Made by a program: the position numbers and the translations under genes. From Acarospora socialis (Eukaryota; Ascomycota; Lecanoromycetes; Acarosporales; Acarosporaceae), in the NCBI GenBank assembly GCA_025617375.2, contig JAMYGW020000011.1:248001-312000 (forward strand): DNA of 64,000 nt. The letters are read 5' to 3'. Shown piece by piece: positions 9,358-19,700 of this stretch. The notes under the pieces are model-generated. The model searched no databases and was not told where the DNA came from. It saw nothing but the letters and a program-made list of their open reading frames with translations. How positions within the stretch are numbered: position 1 is the first letter of the stretch; each line of letters begins with the position of its first letter.

Positions 9358-10686
9358 ATGGCTCCCATCCACGTCCGAGTGACATTGTTGGAGCTACTCT
9401 CCAACTCCTTGGTCCTGCGGCAAACTGTCCCTTATCTGCCAGTTTCTGCAATTCTTTCCTTGAGCGCGACTTCTAAGCCATTTAACCTCCTCATTCAAAC
9501 ACCGGATGTATTTCGATATTTGGATCTCTCCACTGTCAAGGGAGCTGCCATACCGCTTGGTTCAATTGACGTGGGAGGGGAAGTATGGCGTGCAGAACGT
9601 ATGGATGAAGCATTGACGGAAGATGACTTCTATGCCGGACCCCTTCGTGGCGTACTCTCCAATCTGCGACGCAAGAACATACTTGGAGATGTGCAGACAC
9701 TCATTCTCGATGGATTGTCTGTTCCTGCAGATCTGATCTGGGAAATTGTCGGGTTTTCTGAGTATAATGTCCGAATTCTATCCATCAGAGAGGTGAAGAA
9801 CCTCAACGAGAAGAAGTTGATGCAAGTTCTGAGGCATTGCATCAGACCTTCGCGGCCGAAGGGTACTCCGAAGTTGAAGGGTCTGTATGTCTTTGGCTCA
9901 AAAGATCGGAATCATTCAGTATCAACGGTCAGAAATTCAGACCGACAGGGCATCAACAGCACAGGTGTAATGTCATCGGAAGGAGCTCAACTTGGCATGG
10001 AATTGAACGGCAGATCCCATGAGGCTTCACAGGATAGTTGGTACGAGTCTACAGGAAGAGTGCTTCCCAAAAAACCGATGAGGGAGTGGGCGGAGACGGT
10101 AGCAGCTTGCGAAGGCTTGATTGCATTTGATGCAGTGCTATGTCGAGGCCCAAGGCACAGCATACCAAGCCCTTCAGCTGATACAGAAGACCCAGCCTTC
10201 GTCAACCTTGTAGAACTCCTCGAAACGCGCTTTCTACCACCCGCCGTTACCGAAGTTGCTCTCGGACCTAATGGCTGTGCCGGATGTCACACCTCTCCGG
10301 AAGCTCCATTGATTTATGACGGAGGATTGCAAGCAGCGCTGCCCTTGCTCGCACCGCCGCCATTACATTCGTCGACCGTTCGAGCAGCTCAGTGTCCTTC
10401 CTCGGCAACAAAAATTCCGGCGAAGCTCTTTGCCAGATGTGTCGAGTGTTTAACTGACCGATGGTGTGAGCGATGCAATAAGTGGTGGTGCGAGAAGTGT
10501 TTCGAAAACAAGGTCGAACCTTACACAACTCTGCAGAAGATAGATACACCGTTAGACGTTATCGCTGCAGGCTACATTGATGGACAGAGATCAAAGAACA
10601 TAAAGGTACATCTTGGTCTTTGTACTGAAGGCTGCCTGGTCACTGAAATGATGGCCGGAGCCGGAGAGGGTGGGATGTTGGGATAG
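9358..10686 (+). CDS. F-box protein with Cys-rich C-terminal region
   Basis: A 442-residue open exon from ATG 9358. Residues of about 20-60 (VPYLPVSAILSLSATSKPFN, then PDVFRYLDLS) fit an F-box, the Skp1-binding motif of SCF ubiquitin ligases. The middle has leucine-rich-like strands (VQTLILDGLSVP; LKGLYVFGS). Near the end a zinc-ribbon-like block reads CVECLTDRWCERCNKWWCEK, and the frame closes after MMAGAGEGGMLG. That layout is common in uncharacterised ascomycete F-box proteins. The frame may not truly end at 10686: three small Cys-rich exons follow (see next entry) and may be its 3' end. Substrate unknown. Confidence 0.75.
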   Translation: MAPIHVRVTLLELLSNSLVLRQTVPYLPVSAILSLSATSKPFNLLIQTPDVFRYLDLSTVKGAAIPLGSIDVGGEVWRAERMDEALTEDDFYAGPLRGVLSNLRRKNILGDVQTLILDGLSVPADLIWEIVGFSEYNVRILSIREVKNLNEKKLMQVLRHCIRPSRPKGTPKLKGLYVFGSKDRNHSVSTVRNSDRQGINSTGVMSSEGAQLGMELNGRSHEASQDSWYESTGRVLPKKPMREWAETVAACEGLIAFDAVLCRGPRHSIPSPSADTEDPAFVNLVELLETRFLPPAVTEVALGPNGCAGCHTSPEAPLIYDGGLQAALPLLAPPPLHSSTVRAAQCPSSATKIPAKLFARCVECLTDRWCERCNKWWCEKCFENKVEPYTTLQKIDTPLDVIAAGYIDGQRSKNIKVHLGLCTEGCLVTEMMAGAGEGGMLG

Positions 10687-10796
10687 TGATACAGGAAGAG
10701 TTCGGATACAGGCATCTCGGCTGTCTGTGGGATGGGGTTGACGCTGTGAATACTCTGTGTTTCAAAGAGGTCACTACTAACGCAACCTCATTGCAG

Positions 10797-11089
10797 ATGG
10801 GAGTAAGTCAAGACTGCTGGGACTGTGGGCGCGCCGTAAGTACCGCCAAGCTCAGTGGTCAGAACCAAGGCTGACCGCCAGCCAGTGCGCTGAATGCAGA
10901 GCGACGAGTCAATTAAGGTGCACTGCCTGCAATGGAGAATTTTGCAGGCTCCATGCTGATGGCTCTTCATCGACTTTGGTGAGTCTACACTTGCCTTTGA
11001 ACAAGCTTTCGTCATGCGCAAGGTTTTGAACCAAGTGCCAGTGTGATTGGTGCAACTCCACTCGCCGCCACAGGGGCGAGTTGTATTGA
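10797..11089 (+). CDS. Three small Cys-rich exons, probable 3' end of the F-box gene
   Basis: Segments 10797-10835, 10886-10978 and 11042-11089 join through introns of 50 bp (GTAAGT to CCAG) and 63 bp (GTGAGT to CCAG). They read DCWDCGRA, then CAECRATSQLRCTACNGEFC, then CDWCNSTRRHRGELY and a stop. Four CxxC pairs suggest a zinc-binding module. A textbook branch site (TACTAAC) lies 16 bases before the TTGCAG at 10796, so an upstream exon is spliced on. That would be the F-box exon, using a donor near 10668-10675, but I could not settle the phase. It could instead be a separate small gene. Confidence 0.5.
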
Positions 11090-11678
11090 ACTGCGAACAC
11101 ACGTAACCCATGGCGACTGGAGTTGAAGATGCACCCTGAGCCGTCGGCTTTAGGTACTCTGTGAACTCTTCTGTTACCCCAAGATACTGGAAGAAACGTA
11201 CTCCCAACGATTGTCGATGCTTTGTAGGGGGTTGCCAGACTGATTCAGGCGTGAAGTACTCCACAAGGGGTCATTGAACCACCAGCAAGAGGAGGATCGA
11301 GGTGAGCGGGATCGTGAACCGCTTTCTCTTATGATCGTATCAGATTGGACTTGCTGTTTGAAACGCAGTGGTTCTAGGTTAGATTCTAGCTGAGTCCTGG
11401 TGTCGAAAGTCAACATCCAGCTTTATATGCAATATTCTTCAATATGTCTTCTAGCTATGCTGTAGCTCCACTGAGACAGTTCGAATCTTCCAGTCGCAAG
11501 GCGATCCGGAACATTCTGAAACCTTCAAATCAAGACGACCCTGCGTGGTTCTCCTAACCACTGGCATATCGGCGCCATTGCACATAAACGATGGCACTGG
11601 CAGCTGATCGTTTGCATCGGCAACATATGTGCCAAAATTCAGCGTCAGAGATTAACTCACCATACGAAGTGACAGGGC
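11090..11678. other. Intergenic, F-box to RBR gene
   Basis: No gene is supported. Minus-strand open stretches here lie partly opposite the Cys-rich exons and look like chance. Confidence 0.45.
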
Positions 11679-12656
11679 ATGGCACCAAAGCGTAAAAGAA
11701 AGCCTGCTGGGAAAGCTAAAGCTCCCAAGCCGGCGAAGGCAGCTTCCACACCCACCGACCCAGCGGTCATCCCCAATGGGACGAAAGTGCCGAAGAGGCC
11801 GACTCTCGTACCTCGACCGCCCAAGAGAAAGCCTACCGCACGCCCTGGTGGCACTGCTAATAAACCCGACCCGTCGACCGAAACGCAACCTCCAGGCGTC
11901 CTACCAGCAGGAACAGACTCACCATCGACACCCGAAGAGTCGACGACTCGAACCTGCCGTGCCTGCGGTATCAGCAAGCCATGCACCGACTCGACCTCCG
12001 AGTTCCCCAGCCACGAGGACCTCCCAGCCTGCAAGCACACTCAGCACCGCACATGTCGTGCCTGTCTGGCCTCACACATCGCGAAGCTCTGGGCCCAGCG
12101 CGGGCTGAAGAAACTCACGTGTCCCGAGTGCCGCGCGCTGCTCCAACTCCGCAGCGTCGAGACCTTCTGCGGGCCGCAGATACGCGAGAAGTACCATCCA
12201 TCCGGACACCTGCCTGCCCCAACCACCAGTTGACTAATCGCGTCCAACAGGTACCTCTGCCTCGGCGGCGCTGACAGTGCCGAAGTCTACCCCTCCTGGC
12301 GGTGGTGCCTGTACCCGCCCTGCACCGCCGGCCAATCGCATCTCGAGCCCTGGAATCCCGTCGTCACGTGCGAGAAATGCGGGTTCAAGACTTGCTTCAA
12401 ACATCGCGTTCCTTGGCACGAGGAGTATACGTGTGCGGAGTTCGATAACAAGGCGGCGGTCGATGTGGAGAGGTCGGAGCGGTATATCCGCTTCTCGATG
12501 GCGAGGTGTCCCCATTGTGGGTTCTACGTCGAGAAGGCGGACGGCTGCAATAACATGCAATGTCGTTGTGGGGTTTTTTTCCGCTATGTGACGGGGATGG
12601 AAGGGGTTGGGAAGGCAGGGCTTTGGACGGGGTTGGGGAGTAAAATGGGTTTGTAA
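11679..12656 (+). CDS. RING-IBR-RING (RBR) E3-like protein with degenerate RING2
   Basis: Exons 11679-12190 and 12251-12656, 60-bp intron (GTACCA to CAACAG), 305 residues. A basic, Pro-rich N terminus (about 1-105) is followed by a RING1-like block (CRACGISKPC, then CKHTQHRTCRACL and LTCPECRALL). An IBR-like block comes next (WCLYPPCTAG, VTCEKCGFKTCFKHRVPWH), then a RING2-like block (ARCPHCGFYVEKADGCNNMQ). RBR ligases carry ubiquitin on the RING2 Cys that sits in the GCN(H/N)M segment; that Cys is present. The following CG..FC.VC zinc ligands are not: the sequence reads CGVFFRYVTG and the protein ends soon after. Either RING2 is truncated and inactive, or a further 3' exon was missed. Nearby genes also concern ubiquitin. 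Confidence 0.75.
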
Positions 12657-13703
12657 CTAGAAAAGCGAGATTGTTGTGTGAATGGAGGAGGCCTTGCTTT
12701 TCACCAACGCGATATTCACTTACGGGGTGTCTTCAAGTCAGCGCGGATTCGGCTGTTTTGGCCCTCGGCTACTTTCCACACGGGGCCGCAAAGGATGTGC
12801 AGTCTTTAGCTCTAGTACCACATATATCAACGCCGTTGCAAGATTATCCATATGATTTCTGACTACCCTGTCCTCACCACACTTTTCGTGAAGCGACTTC
12901 TGGCTCACCGATCATATTGGGCAGCAGTCGTGGACATGACATTGATTCTATGACGCGTTGCTATGTATATCGCTGGTCTCAGATGGAATGATAATCGAGA
13001 ACGCATAGAAGATATTTTCCAAAGTTTCTAGTTTGGCTTTGCGTGCTTTGTGGAACCTACGAATATTCTACCCGGCCCTATGCTGCGTCTCTGATATCGT
13101 TACTACGGGTAGACCTACAGGTGGACATCGCAAGAGTGTGGGGAGCATTGCTTACTGTTGGGATGTAAGGTAGTGATGCTGCTCTGGGTGCTATTGGCTA
13201 TCTACTAACGTTGACAGACTTTGATATATGATCATCATTCAAAGGGTCCAAAGCATGTTACTGGATTAGGGCTCGAATTCATGTTTTCCATAGATCTTTG
13301 TCGAACGTCTACAAGTTGAAAACATACTTCCTAATCAGGACTGGATGAGTGAATGTGAGGGTGAATGCCTACCAGGTTCTTGACCCTGACCTTCAATCAA
13401 GGCACACCATTGGTCGTCGTGGAAGTTTACAAATACATGTTGATGGAGCATATGTGCAAAGCTTTCATGTGCTGCGATAGGCAACCTCATCCACGGAGGA
13501 AGTAAGGGCTATATTGCTAAGTAACTTCTTGGCAGAGTGACGTGCTCCTGCTCTGATTGCTTCCGTAAACCGCATGCAACGCTGTGAAAACTGAACTTGA
13601 CAAGCCCGAAAGCACCTCAGTTTTCTACAGCCATGAAAGCCAAGTCTTCGAGAGAAGCCCCTTTGCGATGTTCAAATCCAGCAGCTCAAGCAAAGTAGAC
13701 GTC
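12657..13703. other. Gene-free stretch of about 1 kb
   Basis: No frame with recognisable content. It separates the RBR-like gene from the 3' end of the first zinc-finger paralogue. Confidence 0.5.
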
Positions 13704-14632
13704 TTAGCGACTAGCCAACAAGCTCGACTCAAGATGGTCGAGCAGTTTCCCGACAGTCTGGCCGCCCTCCCAAAGCTCTTCCTCGCAGCGATAACTCTCA
13801 ACGTGCGCTACCAACCCGCTCAAGTTAACGAATTGCTGTCTGCAGTACTGATTCGGACAGATGAAGGCCTTGACGTCATGTACGGGCGACAAAAGATGCA
13901 TGTCTAAGCCATGGAAGGAGGTGCCGCTGAAGTTGCACCAGGGACACTCCCAGTACTGCGTTCGTGGATTGAAGTGTGATTGTCGCGCCCGTCTGTACGA
14001 TTGGCCTTGTCGAAGGAACCCCTCCCGACCACGGACCACAAAGCGGTTCGACGTGTGGCATCCCAAAGCCAGACGGTTGAGGTCGTCGCGCGTAGTACGA
14101 CACTCGCAGTTGCCGGATTCGAGATGGAAGAGCATGCCCGAGAAGGACTCGACGGCCAGGCCGCAGCCGAAGCAGTTGACGTCGTCCTCGTCGTAGTCTT
14201 CCGTATCGTAGCCTTCGTCATATTCGTCGTAATAATCATCATAATCATCGTAGTGATAGATCACACGAGTGTTGTGATCTTTCTGCCCATGCTGCCGGAA
14301 AAGGTTAGGCCAGCTTCAACGCGAGATGAAGGGACCTTACTTCGACGACCTGATCTTCCGTCTCGAAGACTCGCGGGCATAGGCAACATGGGAAATGATT
14401 GTAGGAATTTTGTTCGTGCTGCCAGAGAGAATGGTCCGACCCAAAGTGCCGGTCACAAGGCTCACAGTAGTTGTGATGGCTGGATTCTCGATAATGTTGG
14501 TGAAGTAAGGGTATGGAGTCGAAAGTCCGATCACAGCTGTCACAACGCGTCGCCGAGGCACTGGATCCGCGTTAGCACTCAATGGCTGTGGAGGGTGCTT
14601 GATAGTCGAGCTTTGGCTTACGCGGACGCCAT
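13704..14632 (-). CDS. C2H2 zinc-finger protein, tandem paralogue A
   Basis: Exons 14632-14622 (11 nt), 14560-14341 and 14291-13704, with introns of 61 and 49 bp, give 272 residues. It starts MASAASATRCDSCDRTF. Fingers or finger-like units in order: CDSCDRTF..HQHYRESSHH, YCEPCDRHFG..HEQNSYNH, CCLCPRVF..EHGQKDH, an Asp/Tyr-rich acidic linker, CFGCGLAVES..HLESGNC, ECPWCNFSG..HLLSPVH, CPNQYCRQQF..HVESYRC. This serial C2H2 layout is a known fungal family of unclear role, likely nucleic-acid or protein binding. Intron positions and order match paralogue B, 600 bases upstream in transcription, so the two arose by tandem duplication. The first exon codes only three and two-thirds residues. Confidence 0.82.
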
Positions 14633-15235
14633 TTTATCAGTAGCTATTGTTCTTGGTGGTCTCCGAAACGAAAAGTTCAAGGTATGGTTGGGTATTCTTT
14701 TAAATCCAGCAGAGCGAGTGGATGAGAGACTTCAGAAGGCTGTAACGCGCCTTTGTACGAGAAGATGGAGGTCTCCGCGATGACGTGTCAGGTTAGCCCT
14801 AGACGTAGGCAGCTCGAGGCAGGATTGAACCATGTCTGAAAAGATGTAAAAGTAATCACTCATGTTCGAGCATTCACAAAGCCTTGGTGCTTATTTAGTC
14901 GTATGAAAATCATATATTGTACATATCAAGTATGTAGTGAAGCAATGAGGCTCTCTCAACATCACTCAGGACACATTCACCTCGCTCCGTAACCACCACC
15001 CCTAGATCACGCCAGCATGTTGAAAATTTACTCAAACCAGATCCTCCATGAATGATACTTGAAAACCCCCATAGCGGCAAACCACCTCATCGGGGTGCAG
15101 AAACGGATCCATTACCAGAGCAGCTTTCCGCGTGATGAAGCAAGGGAAAGCATTGAGTAGCAACGCCATGGGCGATGCGATTGGAGTCAGGCGCGCTCTT
15201 GTCTGATGACGACCAACTTTGACAGACTCGGTTAC
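14633..15235. other. Spacer between the two zinc-finger paralogues
   Basis: This contains the promoter of paralogue A and the 3' end of B. No other gene seen. Confidence 0.5.
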
Positions 15236-16126
15236 TTAGAGCCGATAACAAAGGTAGTGGAGCATTTTGCCGATGCTGCCTGTACCGTTGTCGATACCTT
15301 CTGGGCATCGGTTGCTCTCGACATGCTGCACCAAAGCGCTGAGGACCTTGAACCGTTGGTCACAGGAGGGACAGCGGAAAGCATCAGGATCATGAACCGG
15401 AGACCGCGTATGTAGCACGATACCCGCCGGGGTCTCGCTGTATTTGTCACAGATGCTGCATTCATATTCCTCATATGGTGACTCCCAGACCTCAGCTCGT
15501 CCACTGAGTCGAGCCCCGTGACTGAGCCAGTGCCGGTACTCCGGCACAACATACTTCTTTGACTGAAAGCACTCTTGAGCCAACAGATCTAGTCTTTCAA
15601 CGTCGGTACTGCAGTTGCCAGACTCCAGATGTATAAGCATCGCAGAGTAGGTGGGGAACGTCTCGGCATCACATCCAAAGCATGAGATATTCCGCGGTAA
15701 GTGTTTGCTCGAATGCTAGACCCGCATGAGCTAATATCTGGTTTCGGCATGATCCACTGGACCACCAACCGCATTTAAGTTATTTCGTGTGCCGAAGTGC
15801 CTTCCACACTCCGGGCAATAGTGGTGATCGGGATCATCAACAAAATGCTGCCGCAAAGCAGCTCTGTTTGGAAAGTCAAGCTGGCAGTCCTCGCATTCGG
15901 CGTGATTATCAGAAACGCTTCGATGCTCCAGGAAGTCATCCCATGTCTCAAAACGGAAATTGCATCTTAGGCAGATGTGCTGATTCGACGCATTGTAGTG
16001 CTGGAACAAAGCCTGAGGGTGAGGGAAGTATCTGTCGCAATGTTCGCAATATGTCTCGTCGGTTCTAGAGTATCATGTCAACAGCAGATCAATGACATTT
16101 TCAGAAGCTACATACCGGTATAGCAT
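15236..16126 (-). CDS. C2H2 zinc-finger protein, tandem paralogue B
   Basis: Exons 16126-16116 (11 nt), 16064-15770 and 15715-15236, with introns of 51 and 54 bp, give 261 residues. It starts MLYRTDETYCEHCDRYF. Finger units: CEHCDRYF..HYNASNQH, CLRCNFRF..HRSVSDNH, CEDCQLDF..HFVDDPDHH, CPECGRHFG, CFGCDAETF..HLESGNC, CSICDKYS..HTRSPVH, CPSCDQRF..HVESNRC. The ends GKMLHYLCYRL and, in A, GKLLDHLESSLLASR also correspond. B has one more N-terminal finger than A and lacks A's acidic linker. The second-intron splice restores HSSKHLPRNISCFGC, which supports the model. Function unknown; probably a regulator or scaffold. Confidence 0.82.
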
Positions 16127-16748
16127 TCTCACATTTCGAGCTCTGCGAGCCACAACAGCATGTGTTGCAATTGATAAGTTTGTAATTATTGAAAGGAGTC
16201 GTAGCAAACGCATCGCGTCTTCAGGGGTTACGAACAGGGACTACCCGGGTACTAAGCTAGCCTGCAGAGCTAGGCCGTAAATGAATGCGATTGCCATCGT
16301 CTTGTAGCCTTTCATGGAAGAAAGATGTGCGTGTCTACGTCCGTAAACTCGCTCTAATGTTGCATAGAGAACCTCAGATAGTTAAAGTGAACAAAGAAAG
16401 GTTCATGAAATCATTCATGTGCATCATCTGTCGTTGAGGAGCTCCTCCACATGCACAGTATGGTAATCTTGGTATGGAAAATTCAGGAGAGGGCATCTCT
16501 GTAGGTAATATCGTAAGATCCGAAAGTCATTGAATCATCCCTTGTACTACTACCGCCTGACACTAAAACCAGACGAACGAGGCGCCTCGGACATTATTAG
16601 GGATATTTTAAAAGCAGCACCAGCGCAGTCCCATCATCGCCGAGTGAGTAACTGAAATGACTTTGCCCAAAACACCGTATTCGTTCGACGCCGTGTCCCA
16701 GAACTTCCCAGAGCGCTACCCAGAATAAGTAGTGAGTCCAGAACTGCC
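16127..16748. other. Intergenic, zinc-finger B to TOR 3' end
   Basis: This holds the promoter of paralogue B and the 3' flank of TOR. Nothing else recognised. Confidence 0.5.
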
Positions 16749-19700
16749 CTACCAGAAGCTACACCAGCCGATGTAGTGTTGACACAAGTTCTCCACTCTC
16801 GTAGCTTGCGTCAGTAACTTATCCACCTGACTCGACACGTCCAATTCCTCGTTCGGCTTGAAGTCCCGGCCGGTCAGTTTCTCCTTGACCCGACTCAACA
16901 CCTGCAAAGCACGCGCGTTCTGCACCTCTTTGGAAGCGTCCGTGTCGACGGTACGTGCTTCGAGTGATGACCCCTTGCGCGGCCGATATGACTCGCCTCG
17001 CTCGACCTGTGCAGACTCAAACCCGCTGATGATGGATTGACGGCGTTCGGATGGGAACGAAGGTTGTGGCGGAGACTCGCGAGTACCGAGACGCCAGTTC
17101 AAGAGAGGGTCATGGATGAACTTGAAACCCCGTGAGTACTCAAGAAACAATAGTCGGATCAAACAAACTACTCACCGCTTCCAATACCGCCATCAAAGAT
17201 TCTTTATTATCCCTGATAACCCGCATCACTGACTCGCAGGTAATTCTATAGCTTCCTTCGATATTGCTGACTTCCATCGCAAACGTCAACATCCTCGTCA
17301 GCCTAAAAGGCACACGCTCGGGATATTTCTCGCGATGCATAGCCACTTCGAAGCAATCCCCAAAGTCAATGTGGATGATTTTGCCCGTTATGCGATCGAG
17401 CATGAGATTTGACGGATGTCGATCACCCAGACCTAGGATGTATCCCACCATTGACATGACGCCTAGAGAGCGAGTGTAGTTGGTCCGTCGTTCAAGCCAG
17501 GACTCGGAACTCTTGCTCTTCAGCCACAAGACACGATAAAGGTCCTTGCCGGTGGTGTTGTCCATGGCGTAATCAAAGACTTCGACCTTCTGCATCAAGG
17601 TCAAGTTATCGTAGTCTGGTGCCATCTGCAGCATGATGCGATGCTCGATGTTGAGCAAGATTTTGCGACTCTCACGATACTCTTTGATCAAGTTGTGTAG
17701 AGTATCGCTGTTCGGCACCCAACCCAATAGCCCTGAATTCTGTGATAAAGGAATCGCTGGGAATTGTTGAATGTTAAGGTGACGCTTGAAGCTTTCGCTA
17801 TCGTTATTCAGCAGAGTGTTGACGAGTCCGAACAGCTGCATGACCCGCTCATCCTGCCGGATGTCTTCATGTCCCTTCAGTACAAACGTATAGGGTATAC
17901 CATCGCTTCCCTGCAAAGCCATCTTACGAGGCCTTTGCTTGGAGGGGATCACGGTGAAGACGTGCTCGAATCCCAAGATTCTAATGATTGGCTTGCCACT
18001 CTGGTAGGTACCAGGAACTGCGATATCCAGGTCGCGGACCTCCTTCAGCTTGGGCGAAACATAAGTCAAGTCTAGTGTCATCAACTGAGGGAGTTGACGA
18101 GCGATCTTGCGGAAGACGGTATAGTAAAGGTCCCAAGCTTGATTCAAGTCTCCCAGCTCACCGGAATGCCGATAGGTGTTGCACCAAGCACGTGCCTCAT
18201 GGAGCTCACGTCCAAAAGCCTGGACGAACGAAATCTCACGTAGTGTCTCCGCACCCTGCCGAGAGTCAGCAAAGCAATACAAGCCGCCTAGGACCTGAGC
18301 ATCTTTACCTTGTCGACCAGATCATGCAAAGGCGCCAAGGTGGCGAACATGCCCTCGATGTTGTGGTCACCAAAGTATCTAATACAGCGTTTATTAGCAG
18401 ATCACTCGGAAAAACCTGTACAGAGAGGGTCCGGAGAGGTCTTACAGTCTGGAAGCTTCCTCTAACCCTTCGTGCCAAAGCTCATGCCATAGAACGGCAA
18501 CTCTGATGAGCTCGTGGCTTACAACATCCGCCTGCTGCACGAGCTTTGGGCTGTGGTGCCTCATACTCTCCATGATCTGACTTGCTGAGTGCGATCTCCG
18601 GACTACGTTAGACTTCATAGCGACCGTTAATGGATAGACCAGCGCTTGCGGATGGGCTTTTCCAACTTCTGCCAGCAACCGATGTATCGCTTGCCTCACT
18701 CGTGCATTTGGTTGATTGATGCGGGCAATCAGCTGCGGTATGACTTCAAGCCATGTGTCAACACTAACGGAGGCGAACCCTTCTATCACAGCCGCATTGA
18801 CCTCATGATCTCCTCCATGCGCGAACCAAATCGTGAGCAGTCGCAGCGTGTCTTGTAATGAGCTGGTCGATGAAAGGGCTATGGATTTGAAGAAGCCCTT
18901 GACTGCGGGAACGACATGGTCTTGGATAATATCCTGGGGTACTGTGGCCGTTTCCCGATCCGCTTGGGAGGTAAACGACGTCACAACCTCGAAGTTAGCC
19001 AGAGCCCAGGCGTGCCATGCCTTGTACCAATCTCGATTGTACTGTGTCGCAGCAAGGTATGAAGACAGGATGTCACGCACATGGTCGTGCTTCCAGTTCC
19101 CCCGCTGCAACGCCGCTTGCCAGTCTCCCTGCTTTAGGTAGCACTTAGAGAGCAACCTAGTGAACCTGTTGAGGTCCTCAAAAGGTGGCATAGAATCATG
19201 TCCATTACTTCCGTTGAAGTCACCGAGCATACTGACACTACCCATACTACTTTCGGTCCCATTGCCGCCATTGATGGGTAGATTCTTAGCAATATGTGCG
19301 CGGTGCTTAGCTAGCTCTTTGGACAAGGAGCTCGTGAAAGCTTTCAAGTTACTGAGTGCATCATGATACTTTCCAGTTGCCCACTCGTATTTGTACTGGG
19401 CGTACATGACTTCGGGAGGAGGTATACCGGAGGAGTCCGATGGCTGTCCGCTCACGGTTGTGAGTGAATGCAATGACTTCTCTGCAAGCCCGATGCGATT
19501 TGATTTGCGACAAAGATTTGAGAACTTGATCCACATGTCGAGATTCTGTTGTGGTGATATGACGAGAGCACGAACTTTCAACATCCTCTGCCAGACTTCC
19601 ACGTTTCGTTGGCACCCTTTCAGGCGTTTGGTCCAAGTGGCACGCATGACCTCCTGTTTCTCCGGGTTCGATTTGTTTCGCTTGTAAGTAATGATCTCTT

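Noticed and set aside
10788-11264. 158-codon minus-strand frame downstream of the F-box gene
   Set aside because: It lies opposite the Cys-rich exons, which have consensus splice sites and CxxC spacing; the minus frame has no recognisable content.
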